Positions 16,809 to 25,986 of a stretch of 64,000 nt of DNA are shown here, piece after piece. Origin of the DNA: Metabacillus arenae (GTDB lineage Bacteria > Bacillota > Bacilli > Bacillales > Bacillaceae); the NCBI RefSeq assembly GCF_014773385.1, contig NZ_JACXAI010000012.1, positions 1 to 64,000 of the forward strand. The letters are read 5' to 3'. Both the position numbers and the translations under genes were made by a program. Each line of letters begins with the position of its first letter. Position 1 is the stretch's first letter. The notes beneath the pieces were generated by a model, which saw only the letters and a program-made list of their open reading frames with translations, was not told the DNA's origin and searched no databases.

Positions 16809-16871
16809 AAGAACTTATAAACAATCCTATCAAACACATTAAAATTTTGGGTATTTCCCTGGATATGTAAT

Positions 16872-16913
16872 AAAAAGCTAGTAGAGAGAATAGTTCTTCT
16901 ACCAGCTTTTTAT
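16872..16913. terminator. Bidirectional terminator between convergent genes
   Basis: AAAAAGCT-GTAGA...TCTAC-AGCTTTTT inverted repeat with A-tract before and T-tract after; serves the peptidoglycan-binding gene (+) and possibly the anti-sigma gene (-). Confidence 0.8.
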
Positions 16914-16963
16914 ATACCTTTTAAATATTCTTCCTACCAAGATAGAGCGGTCATTTGAGTAAA

Positions 16964-17845
16964 TTAAGAACCAAGCTCTTCATCCTTATATTCCTTGCTT
17001 GGAATATCTAGGTTTTCCCGCTTTTTTGCTCCTTCGGGCGGGGTAAGATCAAACAATTTATGGTCTTTTGGAATTTCTTTTATTTTGAATTCTGAAAGCT
17101 CTGTTTCACTTGCTTTTTTACCGTCTACATATTGAATTTCTTTTAAAAGCAAGCTCGTTTTTTTATCAAACCAGAGCTCAAAAGTATATCCAGCTGGATC
17201 GGTAATAAGATACGCTTCAACTTCTCGTCCAACATATTGCTTAGGCCCAAGTGGTTTGATTTGATCAGGATTATACGTAGAAAGAATATCAGAATCTGTT
17301 AAGTCTGATCCTTCAAATATAATGTAATCGTTTCTTTCTTTATTGTATTGAAAAGTAATGTTACTAGTGAAAATTGAATAGTCTCCATTCTCATAGTTTA
17401 TACGCTGTTTATCCCCAATTACGTAAATAGTGTATTTCCTGCCGTCCACTTCTTTTCCTTTTGCTACAATAATTTTTTCTTTAGGAATCTTTTCACCAGT
17501 TTCCATATCTTTAAATTTATCGGCAATAATATAGTTCAATGCTTTTTCAATCGCGGCTTTGACGGGTGGAGTAGACCATGCTGCAAATGCAAGCAAAAGG
17601 GTAGCAGCGCATGCAATTAACACCGTTTGCCAGCGGTTAAACCGTTTCTTCTTTTCCAGCAAAGCTGGCTCTTCGTTTTGATAGTCCCTAAGAATGATAT
17701 CCAAGGCAGTATCAAGGTTTTGTGCTTTGTCAAAATAAGCCTGGCATTCTTCGCATGCTTCTATATGTTCAAATACTTCTGCTTGCTTATCTTCCTCCAA
17801 AAAGTCGAATTGTAAGATGAGGTCCTTCACATGATGGCAATTCAT
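16964..17845 (-). CDS. Membrane anti-sigma factor for the adjacent ECF sigma
   Basis: A 293-residue protein with an N-terminal cytoplasmic zinc-finger anti-sigma domain (HIEACEECQAYF, the H-x3-C-x2-C motif at about residues 27-36), one membrane segment (about 71-89, TVLIACAATLLLAFAAW) and an outer domain of about 200 residues resembling LolA/sporulation-sensor-like lipoprotein-binding folds (TFELWFDKKTSLLLKEIQYVDG). The gene overlaps the sigma stop codon as TAATG, implying translational coupling and 1:1 production. The outer domain probably senses an envelope signal; what it senses is not visible. Confidence 0.85.
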   Translation of the reverse strand: MNCHHVKDLILQFDFLEEDKQAEVFEHIEACEECQAYFDKAQNLDTALDIILRDYQNEEPALLEKKKRFNRWQTVLIACAATLLLAFAAWSTPPVKAAIEKALNYIIADKFKDMETGEKIPKEKIIVAKGKEVDGRKYTIYVIGDKQRINYENGDYSIFTSNITFQYNKERNDYIIFEGSDLTDSDILSTYNPDQIKPLGPKQYVGREVEAYLITDPAGYTFELWFDKKTSLLLKEIQYVDGKKASETELSEFKIKEIPKDHKLFDLTPPEGAKKRENLDIPSKEYKDEELGS

Positions 17846-18363
17846 TATAAAACCCCCTTTTCTGAGAGGTTTTCCATTAGCTTCTTTCGACCCCTGAAAA
17901 TTTTTGTTTTCACTTTCCCTAATGAAATAGACGTTTTTTCAGCTATTTCTTGGTAAGAATAGCCTTGGTGTCTAAGTACAAAAATCTTCTTTGTTTCTGC
18001 ATCCAGCGTGTCAAATTCGGCTTTGAAATCTGTAATCATTTCTTGTGTCAGCAGCTCCTTTTCAGGAGTTTGTGCACTATTTACCGAATTGGAATGCTTG
18101 AAGGAAGTATTAGCCTTTTCGAGAAGGGTTTGATCTCGTTTTACTTTTCTTAGGTGATCGTAAGCTGTATTTTTGGAAATCGTCTTTATCCAAGCTTTTA
18201 AGCTTTGAGGCGATTCTTTCTCATTTAAATAGTTATAAATTTTAATATTAGCGTCTTGAACGATATCATCTACAAGAGATTGATTTTTTATAATCCTTTT
18301 AACTGTATCTAATATCGTCTTTTGATGGATTTCTAATATTTCTTTTATGCCCGGGCTTTCCAC
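17845..18363 (-). CDS. ECF RNA polymerase sigma factor
   Basis: Group IV sigma factor (172 aa from the chosen start). Region 2 is visible as DTVKRIIKNQSLVDDIVQDANIKIY and AWIKTISKNTAYDHLRK; region 4 as LDAETKKIFVLRHQGYSYQE followed by IAEKTSISLGKVKTKIFRGRKKL, a classical helix-turn-helix that reads the -35 element. GTG at 18363 is preferred because GAGGAG lies eight bases upstream; the ATG at 18381 has AAGG directly abutting it. It forms an operon with the anti-sigma gene, and its own upstream region carries TGAAAC-N17-CGTC, the ECF promoter form, implying autoregulation. Confidence 0.88.
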   Translation of the reverse strand: MESPGIKEILEIHQKTILDTVKRIIKNQSLVDDIVQDANIKIYNYLNEKESPQSLKAWIKTISKNTAYDHLRKVKRDQTLLEKANTSFKHSNSVNSAQTPEKELLTQEMITDFKAEFDTLDAETKKIFVLRHQGYSYQEIAEKTSISLGKVKTKIFRGRKKLMENLSEKGVL

Positions 18364-18393
18364 CTGCAGTACTCCTCTCATCCTTCTATATGG

Positions 18394-18423
18394 TACGACG
18401 GCATGAAATGTCCAATTGTTTCA
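18394..18423 (-). promoter_or_regulatory. Autoregulatory ECF-type promoter
   Basis: On the minus strand TGAAAC (18418-18423) and CGTC (18397-18400) are 17 bp apart, the pattern of Bacillus extracytoplasmic-function promoters. It is 30 bp upstream of the ECF sigma gene. Confidence 0.65.
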
Positions 18424-18450
18424 TGGATTCGAAATATTAAGGGAAAAGTT

Positions 18451-18703
18451 GAGTATGATTCCCTAATTTGTTTAAAATCCAAAAACGGGCATCATAAGCT
18501 GAGTATGATTCCCTAATTCGATTCAAAATCGCAAAACGGGCATCATAAGCTGAGTATGATTCCCTAATTCGATTCAAAATCGCAAAACGGGCATCATAAG
18601 CTGAGTATGATTCCCTAATTCGGTTCAAAATCCAAAAACGGGCATCATAAGCGAAGTATGATTCCCTAATTCGATTCAAAATCGCAAAACGGGCATCATA
18701 AGC
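18451..18703. repeat. Five-unit 51-bp tandem repeat array
   Basis: Five head-to-tail units start at about 18451, 18501, 18552, 18603 and 18654, each opening GAGTATGATTCCCTAATT (AAGTATG in the last) and ending CGGGCATCATAAGC. Unit lengths are 50, 51, 51, 51 and about 51 bp. Each unit can fold: TATGAT-CCC pairs with GGG-ATCATA, with an inner CGATT/AATCG stem in the best units. Because 51 is a multiple of three, an open frame runs through on the minus strand and yields a 17-residue repeat, but the leftmost unit has a one-base deletion that shifts the frame. It sits between the DUF4003 terminator and the ECF promoter. Confidence 0.9.
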
Positions 18704-18716
18704 GTAGGACAATAAT

Positions 18717-18760
18717 AAGAAACTCCTATGAGCAGGCTCTCGCCGCCATAGGAGTTTCTT
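18717..18760 (-). terminator. Terminator downstream of DUF4003 gene
   Basis: Perfect 14-bp stem (AAGAAACTCCTATG arms, 16-base GC-rich loop), located 96 bp past the end of the minus-strand DUF4003 gene. T-richness after the stem is modest on both strands. Confidence 0.65.
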
Positions 18761-18855
18761 AGTCTTTTTATTTCAAAACGGTATCCAAGCTAAGAGGTCA
18801 AAACAGACTTTGAGAGTCATGCAAAGTGATTTTCGCTGAACCTTTTAATTTTAGG

Positions 18856-19851
18856 TTATTCTCCTCCGCTTGAAGCCGCTGCAGCAGATGTACTTGCTAT
18901 TATCGCAACCATTGCCGCTTGTTGTGCTTGGATGAGTGTTTCCATTGTTGTAAATATGCCTGTTTCGAGCAAATCAGTATTTTTTATTCGATCGCTAATG
19001 ACAAGATTTACAGCCACTGTGAAGTTCATATCCTTGTACCATTTGAATAACTTTTCAGAATCTAAGTAGTCTGCTAGTTGCCTGATGGGTGCTATGTCAT
19101 TTTTTCCATCCTCAAGAAGGGATAACATTCCTATCTCTGGATAGTTTGCATTCTTTATTTTCTTACCTCCTTGACGGAACTCTTCAAAAACCTGAATACA
19201 CTTTTCTATTAGAAAATCTGCATTTGTTTTCTTGTCCATTGATAAAATATGGCTAAGAAACTGCAGGTCATTTCCTTTTCGGAAACCAGCTGAAGCAAGC
19301 TTGTCATAAAAGGCTTCTACATGGTTCATTACTTGATCTACATCACCATCTAATTCCGCTAACAATACAGCTAATGGGTAGTCCGAGGCATTAGTAAGAA
19401 AGAAGTGCTTTTCTTTCATCCCGTTATAGACAGAATGAGCACGTTTAATACTTTCTTGATGATTGCTGTCATCATCATCTTCGGTCAGCATTACCAGTGC
19501 AGCGATATAAGTAAAAGTACCTCTTCTGAACTCGCCTTTTACAAGTTGTTCATAAAGGTTAATAAATTCTTGAAATTTCTCCTTTGGATGTTCGAAACGA
19601 ATATCCAGCATGGCTGCGGTCGTAAAACGCTGATATGATCTAAGTGTAGAGAACGCACCCACATTATTTTTAATATAATCACACAAATCAAGGAAACGGT
19701 TTCTTTCGAAAGTTTTCCCCTTCACCACATATAATGAAGCTATCATCATTAAAATCCGCTGGTCTGATACTTTCCATTTTAAATCATTTTTTAACTGAGT
19801 ATAAATATCCTTGTACTGCTCCGCTTTCTGATGAATCGTTTCAGTCATCAT
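18856..19851 (-). CDS. DUF4003 family protein
   Basis: A 331-residue cytoplasmic, mostly helical protein that I recognise as DUF4003, a Firmicutes family of unknown function. It has no membrane segment. Characteristic stretches are SDQRILMMIASLYVVKGK, GAFSTLRSYQRFTTAAML, FRRGTFTYIAALVML, LTNASDYPLAVLLAELDG and KDMNFTVAVNLVISDR, and it ends in an Ala/Ser-rich tail with GGE. ATG at 19851 (immediately followed by a second ATG at 19848) is preferred; AAAGGA is about ten bases upstream. It is transcribed alone, and nothing in the context reveals its role. Confidence 0.75.
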   Translation of the reverse strand: MMTETIHQKAEQYKDIYTQLKNDLKWKVSDQRILMMIASLYVVKGKTFERNRFLDLCDYIKNNVGAFSTLRSYQRFTTAAMLDIRFEHPKEKFQEFINLYEQLVKGEFRRGTFTYIAALVMLTEDDDDSNHQESIKRAHSVYNGMKEKHFFLTNASDYPLAVLLAELDGDVDQVMNHVEAFYDKLASAGFRKGNDLQFLSHILSMDKKTNADFLIEKCIQVFEEFRQGGKKIKNANYPEIGMLSLLEDGKNDIAPIRQLADYLDSEKLFKWYKDMNFTVAVNLVISDRIKNTDLLETGIFTTMETLIQAQQAAMVAIIASTSAAAASSGGE

Positions 19852-20273
19852 AACCTGCACATCCTTTATTCATCTATTAAAAGTTTATACGTAATAATAA
19901 GAAATAAGTTTCAAGGAGGTTATTTTTCCATTGTATGTTTAGTATATCAAATTATGGTTATATTCCATTTATTGTTGGGAGGAGTTACCAATTTGTTTCA
20001 TAAACAGATGCAGCGGGTACTTAATATACATATTTAGTTTCTTTACCCCAAAAATCCTCTTTTTCAAACCGTGCAGATGGATAAGGTAAGTGAGCTGAAG
20101 GGTAAAACAATCATATAAGGCTTTTTTCAAAGTGATTGTTGCTATTAACTTATAAGAGACATTTGAATAATGACAATCGGTGAGTTGCTGATTGACCTCA
20201 GGTAGACTTTGTTTCAATAGCGACAGAGTTTGCGAAAACAGCCTAAAATAAAGAAAAGGAAAGGAGTAATAAG
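19852..20273. other. Gene-free stretch before fumC
   Basis: About 420 bp, AT-rich, only chance frames. AAAGGAAAGGAG at its right end is the ribosome site of fumC. No terminator or operator recognised. Confidence 0.4.
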
Positions 20274-21662
20274 GTGAAATACAGAGTGGAAAGAGATACG
20301 ATGGGAGAATTAAAGGTTCCTGCTGATAAGTATTGGGGAGCTCAAACTCAAAGGAGCAAAGAGAATTTTCAAATTGGGCAAGAAAAAATGCCGCTTGCGA
20401 TCGTTCATAGCTTTGCTATTTTAAAAAGAAGTGCAGCACTCGTAAATGCATCTCTCGGAAAACTTGATCAAGAAAAAGCAGATGTCATTGCAGAGGTTTG
20501 TGATGAGATCATAGCAGGTAAATTAAACGAACATTTTCCTTTGGTTGTTTGGCAAACCGGGAGCGGAACACAAAGCAATATGAATGTGAATGAAGTTGTC
20601 GCAAATCGAGGCAATGAATTGCTGAAGGAGAAAAATTCCGCTAAGAAGATTCATCCAAATGATGATGTCAATATGAGCCAAAGCTCGAATGATACCTTTC
20701 CAACAGCGATGCACATAGCAGGAGTTGAAGCTGTTTATCAATTTTTACTTCCAAGCATAGAAAAGCTGCATAACACGTTCAAAAAGCAGTCAGATCAATA
20801 TAAGGAAGTTGTGAAAATCGGCAGAACGCATCTTCAGGATGCAACACCATTAACACTTGGACAAGAAATTAGCGGTTGGGTACATATGCTGAAAAAATCA
20901 AGAGACATGATTGTTCAATCTACCGATAATCTTAGAAATTTAGCAATTGGCGGGACGGCGGTTGGAACTGGAATAAACGCTCATCCCAAATTTGGTGAGC
21001 TGACTGCAGAAGAAATTTCGAAATACACAAACCAATCCTTTCGATCATCTGAAAATAAATTCCATGCTCTTACAAGTCATGATGAAGTTGTTGTCGCGCA
21101 TGGCGCATTAAAGGCGCTTGCCGCTGATTTAATGAAAATTGCCAATGATGTCAGGTGGCTTGCGAGTGGACCAAGAAGCGGGATTGGGGAGATCACTATA
21201 CCTGAAAATGAACCTGGAAGCTCGATTATGCCGGGAAAAGTGAATCCAACACAAAGCGAAGCCCTCACGATGATTGCCGCTCAAGTGATGGGGAATGATG
21301 CCACAATTGGGTTTGCAGCAAGTCAAGGTAACTTTGAATTAAATGTGTTTAAGCCAGTCATTATGTACAATTTCCTTCAATCCGTCCAGCTGCTTTCAGA
21401 AGGGATGGTTTCCTTTCATGATAAATGTGCGATCGGAATTGAGCCAAATGAAGAAGTGATTAAGGAACATCTTGGTAAATCCTTAATGCTAGTGACTGCC
21501 TTAAATCCTCACATTGGCTATGAAAATGCAGCCAAAATTGCAAAACTAGCCCATAAAGAAGGAAAAACTTTGAAAGAGGCTGCATTAGCTTTAAATTTAT
21601 TAACAGAAGATCAATTCGACCAATTTGTTAGACCTGAAGAAATGGTAGAACCAAGAGAATAG
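20274..21662 (+). CDS. fumC: Class II fumarate hydratase
   Basis: Iron-independent fumarase (462 aa), a cytoplasmic homotetramer that interconverts fumarate and L-malate in the TCA cycle. Family signatures are complete: [15 protein letters not shown] (substrate site), [29 protein letters not shown] (catalytic His), and [15 protein letters not shown] (the flexible signature loop carrying the catalytic Ser). The start is GTG with GGAG eight bases upstream. It is monocistronic, between a DUF4003 gene and a regulator on the opposite strand. Confidence 0.95.
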   Translation: MKYRVERDTMGELKVPADKYWGAQTQRSKENFQIGQEKMPLAIVHSFAILKRSAALVNASLGKLDQEKADVIAEVCDEIIAGKLNEHFPLVVWQTGSGTQSNMNVNEVVANRGNELLKEKNSAKKIHPNDDVNMSQSSNDTFPTAMHIAGVEAVYQFLLPSIEKLHNTFKKQSDQYKEVVKIGRTHLQDATPLTLGQEISGWVHMLKKSRDMIVQSTDNLRNLAIGGTAVGTGINAHPKFGELTAEEISKYTNQSFRSSENKFHALTSHDEVVVAHGALKALAADLMKIANDVRWLASGPRSGIGEITIPENEPGSSIMPGKVNPTQSEALTMIAAQVMGNDATIGFAASQGNFELNVFKPVIMYNFLQSVQLLSEGMVSFHDKCAIGIEPNEEVIKEHLGKSLMLVTALNPHIGYENAAKIAKLAHKEGKTLKEAALALNLLTEDQFDQFVRPEEMVEPRE

Positions 21663-21829
21663 AAAAACATTCTAGATAATTTGGTGAATGATTTAGATGA
21701 TTTTAAGTAAGTGAAAATTATATATAACACAAAAGCATGAATTACTTTATTAAGACGTAAATAGTAAGAAACCATTAAAAATAAAAGCTCTGTTAGCGAT
21801 AAGTGTTGATTTTTCATCAAATTCAAAAA

Positions 21830-21855
21830 GACCAGTCAATATCTACTGACTGGTC
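21830..21855 (-). terminator. Terminator of AraC/GyrI regulator
   Basis: GACCAGTCA...TGACTGGTC stem, eight-base loop, followed on the minus strand by TTTTTG; 25 bp past the regulator stop. Confidence 0.8.
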
Positions 21856-21880
21856 TATCGGAATAACCCTTCTGGAATCA

Positions 21881-22759
21881 TCATCCCAGTTTATCGCTAA
21901 CTTTTTTCTTTACTGGCATCCAAATTTCGCTATATACATTTTCCGATGTATCATTGTGATTTGTAAAAGAAATTCCAGGTATATCTGCTACTTCATAATC
22001 TGAAGAAGGCAGCCATTCAGAATAAATTTTTGCTGTAGTTTCTTGAAGCGTAGCAGGAAATGGTCCTTGATTAGGGAAAATTGCCCATAAACTTTCTTCA
22101 ATAGAAATTTGCTCTAAATCATCGAATGGATTTTCTTTTGTAGTTGCAAAACCAATCATATGAGTTAAGAATCCTTTTTCTTCCAAGAAACCATCATCAA
22201 AATCATAAGATACATTCAAGACTTGATGAGGATATAAATCAGCTAATTGATGCATTTCCTTTCTTTGTTGTTCGGTAATTGACTGGGCTAGTTGTAAGAT
22301 AGCATTATTTTCACCTTCGAATTGAATGGGCACTCTTTTCGATACACCTGCTATATTAAACTTCTCTTTTTTTTCAATTTTGAATTCCATGGATACTCCT
22401 CCTCTTATATCTATAAAGAATGAAAATTTTGGAAATGATTTTTGAATTTTGTTTTTAGTTACTTCTGAAGGTAAAAAACCACTCCATTCACGAAAGGCTC
22501 TTGAAAATCCTTCTATAGATTGATAGCCATATTTATAGGCAATATCTGTCACTTTTGCTCCGTTTATTAATTCAACATTCGCAACTGATAATCTCCTATT
22601 TTTGATATACTCATTCAATGACATTCCAGCCATATACGAAAACATTCTTTTAAAATGATAATCAGATAGTCCTACAATTTTTGATATATCTTTTCCAGAG
22701 ATTTTTTCCGTTAAATGTGTTTCGATGTAATCCATTAAATTATTGAATTCTTGTAACAT
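21881..22759 (-). CDS. AraC family regulator with GyrI-like effector domain
   Basis: A 292-residue two-domain regulator. Residues 1-100 form an AraC double helix-turn-helix: ISGKDISKIVGLSDYHFKRMFSYMAG and VTDIAYKYGYQSIEGFSRAFREWSG. Residues about 125-290 are a GyrI-like/Rob C-terminal small-molecule-binding domain (FNIAGVSKRVPIQFEG, LWAIFPNQGPFPATLQETTAKIYSEWLP, SEIWMPVKKK). Such proteins typically sense hydrophobic or cationic drugs. GGAGGG lies six bases before the ATG. No efflux gene is directly adjacent, so the target is not evident. Confidence 0.9.
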   Translation of the reverse strand: MLQEFNNLMDYIETHLTEKISGKDISKIVGLSDYHFKRMFSYMAGMSLNEYIKNRRLSVANVELINGAKVTDIAYKYGYQSIEGFSRAFREWSGFLPSEVTKNKIQKSFPKFSFFIDIRGGVSMEFKIEKKEKFNIAGVSKRVPIQFEGENNAILQLAQSITEQQRKEMHQLADLYPHQVLNVSYDFDDGFLEEKGFLTHMIGFATTKENPFDDLEQISIEESLWAIFPNQGPFPATLQETTAKIYSEWLPSSDYEVADIPGISFTNHNDTSENVYSEIWMPVKKKVSDKLG

Positions 22760-22942
22760 TCATTTCCCTCCTTTACAAATACATATTATCGTTAAAATTT
22801 ATTATTGACTCGATATTTTTTATACGGAATTTATCGGAACTTGTAGTCCATTATTATTATTGTTACTTAAACAATTATAACAGAACGTAAGTTTGTATTT
22901 TTCGAATATCCAACACATATCACCAACAGAGCCAAAATAAAT

Positions 22943-22984
22943 AAAGGAGGAAACCTATTATCAACACTAATAGATTTCCTCCTT
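22943..22984 (-). terminator. Terminator after MerR regulator
   Basis: Long stem AAAGGAGGAAA-CTATTA with matching TAATAG-TTTCCTCCTTT, seven-base loop; followed by TTTATTTATTTT on the minus strand. Confidence 0.75.
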
Positions 22985-23091
22985 TTACTTTTTGAAGGTC
23001 AAAATTACCCAGCTCTCACATAAACATTGAATTGATAATTTAACGGGTAAACCCCTTATTCCCTATAGAATCGGCCTTTGCTTTTGTCACC

Positions 23092-23841
23092 TCATTTTTT
23101 GTTGTTATCCGCAAAAGCTGTCATTGCCATGCACATGAATTTCGCTAATCCTTCACCAAATCGGTCAATGCTGTTAGTGAAGCGTTTATCGTCAACATAC
23201 ATTTGTCCCAAGCCTTTGAATGCCTCTAGGGTGTAATGATAGCTGGGATTGCTGTTCAAAAACTCATACCATACTTTAATGGCTGCTTGGGCCTCATGTG
23301 ATTCAGGAGAGCTGGTACGAATGGCTGCTAGGTTGCGATAAATTTCATTCATTTTTTCTCCCATTGCTTTTTGTTCGTCATTTGTCATGCCGACAATTTG
23401 TTCTTTGGATTTGTCAACAGCTTTGTCCCCCCAGCGTTTACGCGCTTCTTGTTCATGTGGGTTATGACTAAAGTCGAATCCCTCAAACTTTTCTTTGTTC
23501 GTCATTTCAATTTCTCCTTTCGAATATTGAATGGTTTTTTCGAGCGTCCTAATCATTTGCTCCAGCCTGCGCCGTTTCTCTACCAGCATTTTTCGCTGTG
23601 TCTCTAAAGCATCTTGGCGATCAAATGAAGGACTTTCAATAATTTCTTTAATTTTTTTTAAAGGGAAGTCAAGTTCTTTAAAAAATAAAATTTGCTGCAG
23701 CTTTTCAAGGTCCTCTTTTGTGTAAAGACGATAACCCGCTTCAGTAGTCTTTGGGGTTAATAATTCAATTTCATCATAATGATGAAGTGTGCGCACACTA
23801 ATACCAACTAAATCAGCGACTTCTTTAACTCTCATATTCAT
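23092..23841 (-). CDS. MerR family regulator with TipAS domain (Mta-like)
   Basis: A 249-residue regulator resembling B. subtilis Mta. The N-terminal MerR DNA-binding domain reads [20 protein letters not shown], then [32 protein letters not shown]; a long dimerisation helix follows (about 75-108), and the C-terminal TipAS antibiotic-recognition domain spans about 130-245 ([43 protein letters not shown]). ATG at 23841 is chosen since the ribosome site GGAGGGAGAT precedes it; the longer frame reads through the promoter. Its promoter has the 19-bp spacer and palindrome typical of MerR control, implying autoactivation. Drug target unknown. Confidence 0.9.
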   Translation of the reverse strand: MNMRVKEVADLVGISVRTLHHYDEIELLTPKTTEAGYRLYTKEDLEKLQQILFFKELDFPLKKIKEIIESPSFDRQDALETQRKMLVEKRRRLEQMIRTLEKTIQYSKGEIEMTNKEKFEGFDFSHNPHEQEARKRWGDKAVDKSKEQIVGMTNDEQKAMGEKMNEIYRNLAAIRTSSPESHEAQAAIKVWYEFLNSNPSYHYTLEAFKGLGQMYVDDKRFTNSIDRFGEGLAKFMCMAMTAFADNNKK

Positions 23842-23865
23842 ACCATTTATCTCCCTCCAATATTT

Positions 23866-23896
23866 ACAATACGGTATCACGTAACGTGAGGGTCAA
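23866..23896 (-). promoter_or_regulatory. MerR-type promoter with 19-bp spacer and operator palindrome
   Basis: On the minus strand TTGACC (23891-23896) and TATTGT (23866-23871) are separated by exactly 19 bp, and the spacer carries TCACGTTACGTGA, a dyad. This overlong spacer with a central dyad is the hallmark of MerR-activated promoters. Confidence 0.75.
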
Positions 23897-24094
23897 TCGA
23901 TATTCACAGAAAAAATGCCTAAAATTTTATAAATTTGTTGAATACAATGGAGGGTCGGGAGAAATTGGCTTCCTTTCAATCCAGTAATTCCTCGTTCAAA
24001 AAAAGAGAATGGTTTACGAATGTGTATTTGAGGAATATTTAAACTATAGAAATTTAGGCGACGAAGGAAATGACATCATAAGGAGATTAATTTC

Positions 24095-25540
24095 ATGAAA
24101 TTAGCGCTGTTGCTTTCTGAGTTACTAGATAGGTCAAAATACGAGCTGCATAGTGATATAGATGTTCGAGGAATAGAGGACAATTCGTTAAAGGTGAAGG
24201 AAGGATATGCTTTTGTGGCAATCAAAGGCTATAAAATGGATGGCCATCAATTTATAGAGGATGCAATTGAAAAAGGCGCTTCTGTCATTTTTGGAGAGAG
24301 GGACCTCACTCCCTTAAAAGTCCCTTACATTCGTGTAGAAAACAGCAGAAAATTTCTAGCGAAGCTCACTGGTGCTTTTTATGAATTCCCCTATAGAAAG
24401 CATAAAATAATTGGAATTACTGGAACAAATGGTAAAACCACAACATCATTTATGTTAAAGCATTTTTTGGAAAAGGCAGGCTATTCTTGTGCTCTATTCG
24501 GTTCTGTACAAAACTATGTAAACGGGCATAAGCGGACTGCATTAAATACTACTCCCAGTCCTATTCATTTAAATCAAATGCTTGCAGAGAGTAAGGATGA
24601 ATATGTGATTATGGAGGTTTCCTCTCATGGGATATCTCAGGACAGGGTGGAAGGAATTTATTTTGATTATTGTTTATTTACTAACCTTACTCATGATCAT
24701 CTTGATTACCACAAAAGCATGGAGGATTATTTCTTAACGAAAGCTGTATTGTTTAAGCAGCTTAAAAAGTCAGGAACAGCTGTTATTAACACCCAGGATG
24801 AATGGGGAGACAAATTAAAATCCATGCTGGACGGATCGGTTAACATTTTAACATTTGGAGATTTGAAAACCGATGATCTGCAGCTTGTGGATGCCTTTAC
24901 AGACTGCAGGACAACTGCCCTTCTTAGGCATGGGGATGACATTGTTACATTAATGCCGACACTGCCAGGAGAGCATAATGTGTATAATGCGGCGCTCGCT
25001 TATTTGACCGCTAGAAAAATTGGTGTTAGAAAGGACAAGCTTCTGCAAAGTCTTAAAAATTTCTCTGGTGTCCCTGGCCGATTTGAATTTGTAGAATCGA
25101 AAGGCAATCCAACGGTTATTATTGATTATGGACACACTCCTGACGCCATATTTCATTGTTTAACAACTGGTAAGGATTGCGGCGCTCGAAAAATTTTTCA
25201 TGTTTTTGGATTTCGTGGAGACAGGGACCAGACTAAACGTCCAGAAATGATCCGAATTTCTGCAGAAATCAGCGATCGGTACTTTTTAACAACTGATAAT
25301 CTAAATGAAACAAATTTGGAGAAAATGGTCCAAGAATTAAATATTCTGCAAGCAGAAAACGGAAACCAGAAAGGGGAGATCGTTTCTGACCGGACTCTCG
25401 CTATTAAAAAAGCATGGAATGAAGCGAAAGAAGGAGACTGGATTTTCATAACTGGTAAAGGCTTGGAAAAATATGAAGAATTATATACTCTAAAAACAGA
25501 AAATGACCGTCAAACCGTGGAGCTTCTCATAAACAATTAA
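24095..25540 (+). CDS. MurE-like Mur ligase paralogue
   Basis: A 481-residue ATP-dependent amide ligase of the MurE type, which in the canonical case adds the third residue to UDP-MurNAc-L-Ala-D-Glu in the cytoplasm. The three domains are visible: N-terminal UDP-binding (VKEGYAFVAIKGYKMDGHQF), central ATPase with P-loop GTNGKTTT at 110-117 and LTHDHLDYH, and C-terminal ligase domain (GVPGRFEFVESKGN, DYGHTPDAI, GFRGDRDQTKRPEM). The third-residue recognition motif, DNPR in DAP-adding enzymes, reads DNLN at 401-404, so the canonical substrate is doubtful. It is isolated from any dcw cluster. A specialised or resistance-related amino acid ligase is possible. Confidence 0.82.
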   Translation: MKLALLLSELLDRSKYELHSDIDVRGIEDNSLKVKEGYAFVAIKGYKMDGHQFIEDAIEKGASVIFGERDLTPLKVPYIRVENSRKFLAKLTGAFYEFPYRKHKIIGITGTNGKTTTSFMLKHFLEKAGYSCALFGSVQNYVNGHKRTALNTTPSPIHLNQMLAESKDEYVIMEVSSHGISQDRVEGIYFDYCLFTNLTHDHLDYHKSMEDYFLTKAVLFKQLKKSGTAVINTQDEWGDKLKSMLDGSVNILTFGDLKTDDLQLVDAFTDCRTTALLRHGDDIVTLMPTLPGEHNVYNAALAYLTARKIGVRKDKLLQSLKNFSGVPGRFEFVESKGNPTVIIDYGHTPDAIFHCLTTGKDCGARKIFHVFGFRGDRDQTKRPEMIRISAEISDRYFLTTDNLNETNLEKMVQELNILQAENGNQKGEIVSDRTLAIKKAWNEAKEGDWIFITGKGLEKYEELYTLKTENDRQTVELLINN

Positions 25541-25580
25541 TGAAGTGCTTTCATAGTACTTAAAATCGTAAGATTCACCC

Positions 25581-25829
25581 ATGCTATCGAGTCAAAAAAC
25601 GTCCTTGTTCCGGAAACGAATGCTGCAAATCCTTACTAGTACCATACAGAAGAAGCTCGATATGCAGGGAATCAATCAGGGCATGGATAAGGAATTGATT
25701 ACACAATATACGGCCTCAGCCTTCGTTGGAATCGTGGAGTGGTGGATTCTGAACAATATGCTACACTCACCTCAATTAATGGCAGAACAAGCATGGAAAT
25801 TGTTTGAAAGGAATAATATTTGCTGCTAG
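25581..25829 (+). pseudogene. Fragment of a TetR/AcrR regulator, C-terminal half only
   Basis: The 82-codon frame encodes MLQILTSTIQKKLDMQG, then ITQYTASAFVGIVEWWILNN and SPQLMAEQAWKLF, which looks like the last helices of a TetR-family ligand-binding domain. The N-terminal helix-turn-helix is missing, and in-frame stops lie directly upstream. No ribosome site is seen. Most likely a decayed remnant rather than a working protein; the family call is by pattern only. Confidence 0.55.
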
Positions 25830-25986
25830 CAAAGGTTATTTTCGTAAAATAGTTTAATGAATATATATTCCTCATTATCTTGTGATAGCGTTCTTACACA
25901 AGCTGGCCACTTAAAGAAAGGAATTGGGAAATTTGCTCACCTTTTTACAAATGATCAAACTTTTTTAAAATACACATTAATCTAAT

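Noticed and set aside
18451-18703. CRISPR array
   Set aside because: The units are contiguous 51-bp tandem repeats without unique spacers, and no cas genes are present.
18437-18712. Minus-strand 91-codon frame of 17-residue repeats
   Set aside because: It exists because the 51-bp repeat is a multiple of three; no ribosome site, one unit carries a one-base deletion, and the units fold as hairpins.
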